Positions 15,121-21,608 of a stretch of 29,221 bases of DNA are shown here, in pieces (the first letter of the stretch is position 1; every line of letters starts with the position of its first letter). The translations under genes and the position numbers were made by a program. The stretch is from CAVPRW01 sp046727435 [NCBI: bacterium] (lineage in GTDB: Bacteria > Tectomicrobia > Entotheonellia > J063): the NCBI GenBank assembly GCA_046727435.1, contig JBKPCR010000544.1:1-29221 (forward strand). Direction: 5' to 3'. The notes under the pieces are model-generated. The model had not been told where the DNA came from, made no database searches, and was given only the letters and a program-made list of their open reading frames with translations.

Positions 15121-15190
15121 AGCGTAGCAGCGCCAGTCAAAGCTGTAGGGGCCTAGGCCATACAGGCTGCGAAGCGGGGGCTGCTACGCT
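15121..15190. terminator. Nested inverted repeat between convergent genes
   Basis: An 11-bp perfect stem (AGCGTAGCAGC at 15121-15131 with its reverse complement at 15180-15190) encloses a second stem formed by AGCTGTA (15141-15147) and TACAGGCT (15161-15168, one bulged G), whose loop holds the palindrome GGCCTAGGCC (15150-15159). It sits between two convergent genes ending at 15103 and 15235, where a bidirectional terminator is expected. No T-run is present on either side, so a structured RNA or a mobile repeat unit is also possible. Confidence 0.45.
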
Positions 15191-15234
15191 TCCAACACCA
15201 AGCTCTCTATGCGATGCTCTCTGCATGTGAAGAT

Positions 15235-15828
15235 TCAAAATCGCATGACCTCCGGCAGGAAACGCCGCTGGAGAGCGAGGACCGCTCCGATCCAGGTTGC
15301 TATGAAGGCCCCCAGGACCACCGCATTGCCCACCATCGTGGTCCAATCACCGAAGAGCAGGTTAGCCGACACCGGCTGGGCAAAGACCGCAGTCAATTCC
15401 TGGCCATTCGCCTGCGTTCGAAAGGCGACAGTATATTCGCCGGGTGTCGGAAACGTATAGGGAAGCTCGTAGTACGCGGTCACGCCGGGGATTTCGGGTG
15501 CGGCAAGCACATGTTCATCAGCTGTCGGGAAGCGGACGATCACCTCGGCTGTTAGCCCTCCGACATAACGCCCGGTGGCAACGGATTGGACCTCAAACAC
15601 CAGTCGCGTCGAGCGGTTGGCGATGGCATTGCGCGGGTAGGCCAAGAATTTAATGCGATAGCCATTGGCAAAACCCTCTTGTTGCCACTGGTCAACCTTC
15701 AAGGACCATGCGATGATATCCCCCTCGATCCCCAGTCCGCCGTGATGCGCCTTGGCTGGCATCGCGACGCTTCCCAGCAGCGCAATGCTCCCCAGCGCTA
15801 CATGTAGCCACGCCAACGTCCCCCGCAT
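15235..15828 (-). CDS. Exported, C-terminally anchored protein of the copper/arsenic cluster
   Basis: From the start at 15828 the protein has 197 residues. It carries a signal peptide of about 27 residues ending AKA, then begins HHGG, then has a beta-rich domain of about 130 residues, and ends with one membrane segment and a basic cytoplasmic tail. The layout and neighbours recall CopC/YtkA-like copper-site proteins, but I cannot assign a named family with certainty. The start is 17 bp after the CopD-like stop codon, so it is the last gene of the operon. The frame extends upstream to 15903 but that part overlaps the neighbouring gene. Mature N-terminal His residues would suit copper binding, which is inference. 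Confidence 0.65.
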   Translation of the reverse strand: MRGTLAWLHVALGSIALLGSVAMPAKAHHGGLGIEGDIIAWSLKVDQWQQEGFANGYRIKFLAYPRNAIANRSTRLVFEVQSVATGRYVGGLTAEVIVRFPTADEHVLAAPEIPGVTAYYELPYTFPTPGEYTVAFRTQANGQELTAVFAQPVSANLLFGDWTTMVGNAVVLGAFIATWIGAVLALQRRFLPEVMRF

Positions 15829-15844
15829 CGGTGCTCTCAGCTCC

Positions 15845-16342
15845 TCACATCTTGGCGAAACGGAGAGTCTCGCCGAAGGCCACGACGACCATAATGAGGA
15901 CAAAATTCAGTCGTGCCTGTCGTTGCAACGCGGCCCACGCAGTCGCCAGCTCAGCGCTGATACGATCACCCACCTCAGGCAGCCCAAGCTTGAGCAGCCG
16001 CACCATGTGTCGGCGTTCGATCCAGATGCCGTTGACCACGATGGCAATGTAGAGCATCAGCTTCGCGAGTAAAATCCAGCCATACGGCAGTGGCAAGAAG
16101 ATAAAGCCCGGCTCGTACCAGAGCAAGAGCTTCGCCATGCCGCTGGCAAACAGCAGGAGCACCCCGACACCAAAAAGCGTTGAGATAGTCGGCAGAAGCT
16201 CAAGCAAGAAGCGTTGTCCGTAATCGAAGGCGGACTGCTCAGCTTTCACTGAGCACACGGCCAGCCACAAATGCCCCCCGGCGAGTAGTAACAGTCCGAT
16301 CAAATGCAGCAGGGTGCTCCAATACTCGACAAAGAGCTTCAT
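15845..16342 (-). CDS. CopD-like membrane protein
   Basis: This 165-residue protein has four hydrophobic segments (about residues 5-30, 45-75, 80-105 and 145-163). His residues lie in or near the first segment (WSTLLHLIGLLLLAGGHLW) and in a cytoplasmic ERRHMVRL segment. This fits the CopD family of copper-site membrane proteins, often encoded next to CopC or YcnI proteins, which take part in copper uptake or delivery. Its ATG overlaps the stop codon of the YcnI-like gene (ATGA), so the two are translationally coupled. The frame extends upstream to 16573 without plausible protein content. Confidence 0.65.
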   Translation of the reverse strand: MKLFVEYWSTLLHLIGLLLLAGGHLWLAVCSVKAEQSAFDYGQRFLLELLPTISTLFGVGVLLLFASGMAKLLLWYEPGFIFLPLPYGWILLAKLMLYIAIVVNGIWIERRHMVRLLKLGLPEVGDRISAELATAWAALQRQARLNFVLIMVVVAFGETLRFAKM

Positions 16343-16944
16343 TCGTCCAGCCGTCCCTTCCCATGGGTCCCCCGCCAGACGGCGATCAGCGTCACCACGA
16401 TCAATATAGTCGCCACTCCGGCGCCGAGAAAGCTGATGGTCATGGCAACCTGCGCGGTTTTGAGGGCTTCTTCGACTTTTTGGCTGGGTAGCCCACTGCC
16501 CTCGGCCTGCACGAGTGTGCGCAGCGCCCAGGTGCTCTCCTGATCGTCGGCATAGCGTTGGCGGGCTTGCCACTCATACGGACCGGGGGATTTCGCGGCT
16601 TTGGCCAAGAGTTTGAACTCCTCGAAGGTAAGCGATGGAATCTGCCCGCCGGACCAGACGATCTCGCGCACCAACCCGCGCGCGTCACGCCGAAGTGCCA
16701 TATTCCAGTCGGTCCGGTGTCCGACGGCTTCCACCTCAAAGCCCTCTGGAATCGCCAATTGGACTTCGACCGTCGGGGACTCCGTCTCCGTCGGGACGTT
16801 CAGGATGAACGTCTCCCACCGGTTGGGGATCGTCGCTTTCGGCTCGATATCGATGTGCGCCCACGCTGTCGAAAAACCTGTCACCAGCATCAACCCGAGC
16901 CAACTCATCCGACACACGGTACGATGACAGCCGTTCATGGGCAT
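16339..16944 (-). CDS. YcnI-like (DUF1775) exported copper-site protein
   Basis: This 201-residue protein starts at 16944 (AGGATGG upstream), with an alternative at 16938. The signal peptide of about 29 residues ends AWA and the mature chain begins with His30 (HIDIEPKATIPNRWETF), the pattern of DUF1775/YcnI. In characterised YcnI the N-terminal His forms part of a copper site together with a Trp and an acidic residue; Trp in the TDWNM segment is a candidate here. A C-terminal membrane segment (about residues 170-192) anchors it. Between the two is a domain with mixed charges. It lies 71 bp after arsM on the same strand and overlaps the next gene. Confidence 0.75.
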   Translation of the reverse strand: MPMNGCHRTVCRMSWLGLMLVTGFSTAWAHIDIEPKATIPNRWETFILNVPTETESPTVEVQLAIPEGFEVEAVGHRTDWNMALRRDARGLVREIVWSGGQIPSLTFEEFKLLAKAAKSPGPYEWQARQRYADDQESTWALRTLVQAEGSGLPSQKVEEALKTAQVAMTISFLGAGVATILIVVTLIAVWRGTHGKGRLDE

Positions 16945-17015
16945 CCATCCATCCTGAACCAGTGGCGCAAAATGCACACGTACAGGCAAGCATGCGCCAC
17001 GTATCATACACAACG

Positions 17016-17798
17016 TTATTGCACCTTGACCGCTTTGATTTTCACGCTCAGCATCAGCGGCTGCCATTCATGGGACGTCACCACCTGTACATCGGCAAAC
17101 CCTGCCGTCTTGAGCTTTCCGAGGTAGTCATTGAGAGGAATAGTGCCGCCGATACACCCGGTCCAGGACTCTGTGCTCCGCAGCTCGGCGGGCAGTTCGC
17201 CGACCGTGGCGATGTCGGCGACCATCAGTCGTCCACCTGGACGCAGGACGCGATGGGCCTCACCGAACACACGATCTTTGTCGGGAGAGAGATTGATTAC
17301 GCAGTTGCTGATAATCACATCAACGGAGGCGTCGGCGATGGGCATCTGTTCCATCTCACCCTTGCGGAACTCCACATTAGCGAGACCTAACAACGTTTGG
17401 TTTTTGCGCGCCTTCTCCAGCATCGCATCGGTCATGTCGAGTCCGATCACCTGGCCCTCTGGGCCGACTTTCTTGGCCGCCAAGAAGCAATCCAGCCCAG
17501 CGCCGGAACCGAGATCGAGCACGACCTCGCCTCGGTCCAGGGTATCGATCGCCAGCGGATTGCCGCAGCCGGCAAAAGAGTCGAGCACTGACACCGGCAC
17601 ATCATCACCGAGAATGCTCAATTCGTAGCCATAGTCGCGTGGCCTCTGGGCCCGCGACTGGTCGGTTGGTGAGCCACAGCACGACGTCTCACCCGTGGCG
17701 ACCTGGGTGTAGCGCGCCCGGATTGCTGCTTTGATGTCAGTCTCATCCACTAGATTGAGTAGCGTTTGACCGGTGTATGATCCACAGCATTCGCTCAT
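17016..17798 (-). CDS. arsM: Arsenite S-adenosylmethionine methyltransferase
   Basis: From ATG 17798 (AGGAAGAG upstream) the protein has 260 residues. The SAM-binding motif I is VLDLGSGAGLD (residues 93-103). Arsenic-binding Cys candidates fit the ArsM pattern: paired Cys at 4-5 and 40-41, then Cys78 (FAGCGNP), Cys166 (ISNCVINLS) and Cys215 (WTGCIGG). ArsM turns arsenite into methylated arsenicals, including volatile trimethylarsine, as a detoxification route. The gene follows a MarR-type regulator by 25 bp on the same strand, which probably controls it. The open frame extends further upstream, but those residues overlap the regulator gene. Confidence 0.9.
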   Translation of the reverse strand: MSECCGSYTGQTLLNLVDETDIKAAIRARYTQVATGETSCCGSPTDQSRAQRPRDYGYELSILGDDVPVSVLDSFAGCGNPLAIDTLDRGEVVLDLGSGAGLDCFLAAKKVGPEGQVIGLDMTDAMLEKARKNQTLLGLANVEFRKGEMEQMPIADASVDVIISNCVINLSPDKDRVFGEAHRVLRPGGRLMVADIATVGELPAELRSTESWTGCIGGTIPLNDYLGKLKTAGFADVQVVTSHEWQPLMLSVKIKAVKVQ

Positions 17799-17823
17799 GA
17801 TCTCTTCCTTTCTGTTCCGCCCA

Positions 17824-18393
17824 TCAAGTTGTCGGCGTGTGCTTCCGCACACGCCGAGACGACCTTTGAGGAGGTACGGACATGCCCTCCGAGGTCTGCA
17901 CCTTGTCTCCAGTCGGCGGAGGCTTCCACACTAGGGGCACGGCACAGCAAGCCGGGTCTTTGACGGCCTGGGAGAGTTTCTGCAGCGCCATCAGGACGTC
18001 CCGACGGCTGCCGGGATCGATCTGCTCCAGAATCCCGCGCTGACGCTCGATAAGATGTTGCCGCAAGGCCTCGAACAACGCTTGTCCCTGAGCCGTGAGC
18101 GTCAGGCTCACCGCTCGCCGATCGTCAGGGTCCTGGCGTCGCTCTACCAATTCTTTGCGAACCAGCTCCTCGATCGTTCGGCTGGCCGTGCTCGGCGTGA
18201 TGTACAAAGAGTCCGCCAGTTCATTGAGCGTCAGCTGCCCTTGCGTCCCAATGGCCTCCAGGCTGTAACACTGGGCCACCGACAGTCCACAGGCCGTCAT
18301 GGCGTCGCGGTCGCGGCACTGGAGAAATTTGAACAGATCCCTGATGATGGCCCACATCTCCTCCGCCAACGCGGTTAACTCGAGATCTCGCAT
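17824..18393 (-). CDS. MarR-family transcriptional regulator, probable arsenic/metal responsive
   Basis: This 189-residue protein starts at 18393 (GGGGAGAT upstream). It has the MarR winged helix-turn-helix: LTLNELADSLYITPSTASRTIEELVRKELVERR (about residues 54-86), then the wing with DPDDRRAVSLTLT, then C-terminal dimerisation helices. A tail of about 40 residues extends beyond the usual MarR length and holds the vicinal pair Cys149-Cys150 (PACCAVPLV); further Cys are at 26, 35 and 42. Vicinal Cys pairs commonly bind trivalent arsenic, so direct arsenite sensing is plausible. The gene has a perfect -35 with an overlapping palindrome, implying autoregulation, and leads a run of five genes. Confidence 0.85.
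   Translation of the reverse strand: MRDLELTALAEEMWAIIRDLFKFLQCRDRDAMTACGLSVAQCYSLEAIGTQGQLTLNELADSLYITPSTASRTIEELVRKELVERRQDPDDRRAVSLTLTAQGQALFEALRQHLIERQRGILEQIDPGSRRDVLMALQKLSQAVKDPACCAVPLVWKPPPTGDKVQTSEGMSVPPQRSSRRVRKHTPTT
17832..17857 (-). repeat. Perfect 11-bp hairpin with a GGAA loop at the end of the marR gene
   Basis: On the minus strand TCGGCGTGTGC, loop GGAA, GCACACGCCGA forms a perfect stem 5 bases before the regulator's stop codon. The loop is of the GNRA type. There is no following T-run, so it is not a standard terminator. It could tune arsM translation or messenger stability in the regulator-arsM transcript. Confidence 0.55.
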
Positions 18394-18421
18394 ACCATCT
18401 CCCCATGTTTCCCACACCAAC

Positions 18422-18438
18422 ATTTGGTTTATACAAAT
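18422..18438 (-). promoter_or_regulatory. Candidate MarR operator overlapping the promoter
   Basis: ATTTG and CAAAT form an inverted repeat separated by 7 bp (ATTTG-GTTTATA-CAAAT), immediately overlapping the -10 element. A direct repeat ACAAATA at 18433-18439 and 18449-18455 adds a second half-site one and a half helical turns away. MarR-family boxes of 16-20 bp in this position normally mediate autorepression. Confidence 0.5.
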
Positions 18439-18464
18439 ATAATGTCACACAAATACTTTGTCAA
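18436..18464 (-). promoter_or_regulatory. Sigma70-type promoter of the marR-arsM operon
   Basis: On the minus strand a perfect TTGACA (18464-18459), a 17-bp spacer and TATATT (18441-18436) lie about 40 bp upstream of the regulator start. It is the strongest minus-strand promoter in the window. Confidence 0.75.
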
Positions 18465-18640
18465 CTGCAGCGGCGCGCCGCTACTTGATCCGAGGTTGTC
18501 GCGCTTGACGTCGGGGAACAGACAGGCCACTAGTGCCCCAGTGCCACGACAGGGATCACGGAATTGGTTGCCATGCCTGAGATGTTGCTTGCTGGCGCTT
18601 CTGCGGGGAAATGGCGAGCGTTCCTGCCACAAAGATCCTG

Positions 18641-19108
18641 TTACTGTTGGGGCATGGAGGAGCTTTCTGCGTCACGCGGCGGTGGCAACAACGGCGCCAC
18701 GATCATCCAGGCACGCGTCACCAGGTTGCGGAGGTTCTCGAACGTCAGCGTCTTCCTGGCATCTTCGACGACTGCCCAGCGATGTTCGTTATGTTCGTCA
18801 GACAGTCGCACCACTGGTGTCTCGACGCGTCCGAGGAAATAGGTGACGGTCTTCTGGCGAAATCTCCCGCCGCGATTGACACGATAGGTGACATGTTCGG
18901 TGAATCCGGGCAGGAGATTGAACTCGCGAATGCCGGTCTCTTCCCACAGTTCCCGCATGGCCCCACTCAGTAAATCTTCGCCCTCGAGGAGGTGCCCCTT
19001 CGGAAATCCCCAGGAGCGATCGCGTCGGCTGCGGAGCAGCAAAAAATGCGGTTCGTCCTGATCGAGATAGTAGATGATCACTCCACTTGCCCGAATGTGG
19101 CCAGCCAT
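18641..19108 (-). CDS. Nudix hydrolase (diadenosine tetraphosphatase-like)
   Basis: This 155-residue protein contains a complete Nudix box at residues 38-60 (GHLLEGEDLLSGAMRELWEETGI), matching Gx5Ex7REUxEExGU exactly. An early RSWGFPKGH segment points to the group that includes bacterial Ap4A hydrolases. It should hydrolyse a nucleoside diphosphate linked to another moiety, with Mg2+ bound by the Glu residues of the box. The ATG follows GAGGGGGA, and the gene begins 12 bp after the Memo-family stop, so the two form an operon. The exact substrate is not predictable. The 247 bp downstream to the next gene hold a 12-bp perfect palindrome (18470-18481) and the marR promoter. Confidence 0.85.
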   Translation of the reverse strand: MAGHIRASGVIIYYLDQDEPHFLLLRSRRDRSWGFPKGHLLEGEDLLSGAMRELWEETGIREFNLLPGFTEHVTYRVNRGGRFRQKTVTYFLGRVETPVVRLSDEHNEHRWAVVEDARKTLTFENLRNLVTRAWMIVAPLLPPPRDAESSSMPQQ

Positions 19109-19120
19109 CGCGCTTCCCCC

Positions 19121-20344
19121 TCAGTGAAAGACCACACTGGCATAGGAGACCATCGATTGCGTGGCTGGCTCAACGGCTTGGCCGTATTTGAGCACCGTTC
19201 CAGCCGTCGCAGGCATTGTACTGAGTAACATGTACGTTGGCGGAAAACCACAGATGCGCCGCCGATCTTGATGCTCAGCGATGACTCGGAAGAATCCCTC
19301 CGCATCCATCCGAGCCGCAGCGGCGAGTAAGGCATGATCGTCGCGGGCCACCTGATCGAGAAAAGCGGGGGTCAATCCTCCCTGATCCCCGAATTTCATG
19401 CCCACATGAGCCAAATCCCCCCCGACGATATAGCACACGGGCTCGGCGTGCGCACTCACGACCTCCCGTATAGCCTGGATGAAATCCGCGATGTGCACCA
19501 TCTCAGCCGGATTGATCTGGCGCGTCACACACTCGTGGAAGGAGCCAACCAGGATCGGCACAACCCGAAATTTTCGTGCCGGACCCAGAATGTGTTGTAG
19601 GAAGAGGACCTGAAACTCGATAGAGTGCTCCGAACGATGCGCCAACTCATCCGACAGGAGGTCGGTGGGATAGCGCCGCGCCAGGGCGCGCACCAATGCC
19701 TTGTCGGTCTCTACGACCCCGAGTGGCGTCTCATAGTCCTTCAAGGTGAGCGGGAAGGGCACGGAAACCGGTTGGTGGGCGGTACCAAAAATCACGAATA
19801 CGTTGGCCGTCACCTGACGTATAGCCTCGTAGGCCCAGGCGAAACATGAGCCCCCACGACGTGGGTCGATGTGCGGTGCCAGAATGCCCTGGACTGCCCC
19901 ATCGATCGCCAGCGCTGCCGCAGTCCCCGGCCCTGTAGGCTCAGCGAAATACCCGGCGAGTTGGTCGCCAAGCGCGGTGGGATCGGCTTCATAGGCGGTG
20001 CCCGCATGGGCGGCACGGCGCACGGGGGACGCGCGAAACGCCGCCATCAGCTGCAGCTTGTGTACCTCGAAGCGTTCATTGTCTAGGAGTAAAGACTTAT
20101 CCAGCGCGGCGATAAGGCCTTGGATGGGATCGCTCGGGAGTAATTGTCCGTACTGGCGGGTGTAAGCTTCCTGAATATCGAGAATTGAATGCTTGCCATC
20201 AAAATGAGCCAGGATGAAGAGTGCCTCGCGTGGGACAAACACCGCGTCGTCGGTCAGTTGCGTTGGATCTCTCAGGCAGATCACCTCACGCCCGCCGAGA
20301 TCAACCGGGAACGCTTCGATTGGACGCAGTTTTGGATGATCCAT
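19121..20344 (-). CDS. Memo-family protein (AmmeMemoRadiSam system protein B) with an extra N-terminal domain
   Basis: This 407-residue protein begins at 20344 behind CGGAGGGGG. The C-terminal 280 residues match the Memo family: AGTAYEADPTALGDQLAGYF, then GILAPHIDPRRGG, FGTAHQP, RSEHSIEFQVLFLQHIL and CYIVGGDLAHVG. Memo has a non-haem dioxygenase fold and holds metal-ligand-type His residues; its role in bacteria is not established. The first 120 residues form an additional domain with a pattern (VFVPREALFILAHFDGKHSILDIQEAYTRQYG) like the PqqD-like winged helix of peptide-modification systems. Partners of the three-part system (AMMECR1 and radical SAM proteins) are absent nearby; a Nudix gene follows instead. 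Confidence 0.85.
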   Translation of the reverse strand: MDHPKLRPIEAFPVDLGGREVICLRDPTQLTDDAVFVPREALFILAHFDGKHSILDIQEAYTRQYGQLLPSDPIQGLIAALDKSLLLDNERFEVHKLQLMAAFRASPVRRAAHAGTAYEADPTALGDQLAGYFAEPTGPGTAAALAIDGAVQGILAPHIDPRRGGSCFAWAYEAIRQVTANVFVIFGTAHQPVSVPFPLTLKDYETPLGVVETDKALVRALARRYPTDLLSDELAHRSEHSIEFQVLFLQHILGPARKFRVVPILVGSFHECVTRQINPAEMVHIADFIQAIREVVSAHAEPVCYIVGGDLAHVGMKFGDQGGLTPAFLDQVARDDHALLAAAARMDAEGFFRVIAEHQDRRRICGFPPTYMLLSTMPATAGTVLKYGQAVEPATQSMVSYASVVFH

Positions 20345-20604
20345 CGTCCCCCTCCGTTCGCCGCTCCGGGGTCGACAGGAATCCTGGTCGAGACACAGCA
20401 GCCAGTCCGGACAGGGTTGGCGTTGAGTGTTGCTAAAAAGTTCTGCCATGAGGGCAAGTGGTTAATAATCTATCAGATGTTACTGCTAGTCGCAATGATC
20501 CCATCGCTGCTGGCCGTACGCAAAGTCCTCATGGATACGTGTCGGTGTCGTGCGCGCCCCAGGGCGCCGAACCGGTGGATGAGCCCTACCTTCAGCTGAC
20601 ATCC

Positions 20605-20634
20605 TTGACGCCCATGACGCCTCCGGACTATCAT
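20605..20634 (+). promoter_or_regulatory. Sigma70-type promoter immediately upstream of prmA
   Basis: TTGACG, an 18-bp spacer and TATCAT end 6 bp before ATG 20641, so the predicted start of transcription coincides with the start codon and the message may be leaderless. GGGAG lies 2 bases before the ATG, too close to serve as a normal ribosome-binding site. Confidence 0.45.
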
Positions 20635-20640
20635 GGGAGC

Positions 20641-21588
20641 ATGGCCAGCAAGTCTTCCCAACAGCGATTCAAAGCTCCTCTCGGCCGCGGCGGACAATGG
20701 CTTGAGCTGACGATTACGCTGTCGTCTGCTAGCGCCGAATCCCTGGGAGAAACCCTAGTGGCGCTAGGTTCTCCTGGCGTTGTCCAGGAAAGTGTGCAGC
20801 GGTCTGGGGAAGCGCCTATTGGACAAGCCATGGAGATGGCGAAGGTGATCGCAGCGTTTCCGATGGAACAGATCAGCGAGCGGCTCCTGGGAGAAGTACG
20901 ACACGCCCTCGACGATCTTGGGACAGGGGCTGGTGCTCAGCCCACGCTGTCGATGCAGGTGATCGATGGCGGCGCCTGGGTCGAGCAATGGAAACGCTTC
21001 TACCGTCCCTTCAAGCTCGGCAAGCGGCTGGTTATACGTCCTCCCTGGGAGCCTTATACCGCTGCTGCCGACGAGCTGCTCTTGACGCTCAACCCTGGAC
21101 AAGCCTTCGGAACCGGCCTTCATGCGACGACGCAGCTTTGCCTCACCTCCTTAGAGACGATCATCGGCATGCGACCTGGTGTGCGGCTACTCGACGTCGG
21201 TTGTGGCAGCGGGATCCTCAGCCTGGCCGGAGTGTTATTCGGCTGTGCCAAAGCGTTCGGCATCGATGTCGATCGCTTGGCCGTCTGGGTGGCACGCGTC
21301 AACGCGCGGCTGAACCAGCTGTCCAAGCAGTCGACTTTTGCGGCTGGATCTCTAGAAGTGGTCGCGGACCGGTTTGACATCGTGGTGGCCAACATTCTGC
21401 TGGAGCCGATTCTTGTCATGTTGAAACCGCTCCACACGGCTCTCGTACCCGGCGGTACAGTCGTGCTGTCGGGCATTCTCACCGCAGAGGTGCCGCAGTT
21501 ACGGAGCGGACTCCTGGCGCACGGATGGCGCATCACCCACCAGGCATCCCAGGAAGAATGGACTGCGGTTATCTGTGAAGAGGTTTGA
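20641..21588 (+). CDS. prmA: Ribosomal protein L11 methyltransferase
   Basis: From ATG 20641 the protein has 315 residues. The N-terminal part is the PrmA substrate-binding domain, with WVEQWKRFYRPFKLGKRLVIRPPW leading into the linker. The methyltransferase domain follows with FGTGLHATTQLCL, motif I LLDVGCGSGILSLAG and the family motif VVANILLEPI. PrmA trimethylates ribosomal protein L11 using SAM. The frame is open back to 20458, but those residues have no family similarity and a promoter-like sequence lies inside them, so I favour 20641. It is slightly longer at the N terminus than E. coli PrmA. rsmE follows 6 bp downstream. Confidence 0.9.
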   Translation: MASKSSQQRFKAPLGRGGQWLELTITLSSASAESLGETLVALGSPGVVQESVQRSGEAPIGQAMEMAKVIAAFPMEQISERLLGEVRHALDDLGTGAGAQPTLSMQVIDGGAWVEQWKRFYRPFKLGKRLVIRPPWEPYTAAADELLLTLNPGQAFGTGLHATTQLCLTSLETIIGMRPGVRLLDVGCGSGILSLAGVLFGCAKAFGIDVDRLAVWVARVNARLNQLSKQSTFAAGSLEVVADRFDIVVANILLEPILVMLKPLHTALVPGGTVVLSGILTAEVPQLRSGLLAHGWRITHQASQEEWTAVICEEV

Positions 21589-21608
21589 GGCGCCATGCGC
21601 CGTTTTTT
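21589..21608 (+). terminator. Terminator-like hairpin spanning the rsmE start codon
   Basis: GGCGC, loop CAT, GCGCC, then a G and six T residues make a 5-bp stem with a T-run, the layout of an intrinsic terminator. The rsmE start codon begins in the loop. With only five pairs it may be weak, and the T-run also encodes Phe-Phe of RsmE, so chance is possible. Confidence 0.3.

Noticed and set aside
18470-18481. 12-bp perfect palindrome GCGGCGCGCCGC
   Set aside because: It is made only of G and C in a GC-rich background and contains no loop, so chance is likely. Its place just outside the marR promoter was not enough to assign a function.
20458-20640. Upstream extension of the prmA frame by 61 codons
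   Set aside because: The extra residues have no PrmA similarity and contain a promoter-like sequence, so the ATG at 20641 was preferred.
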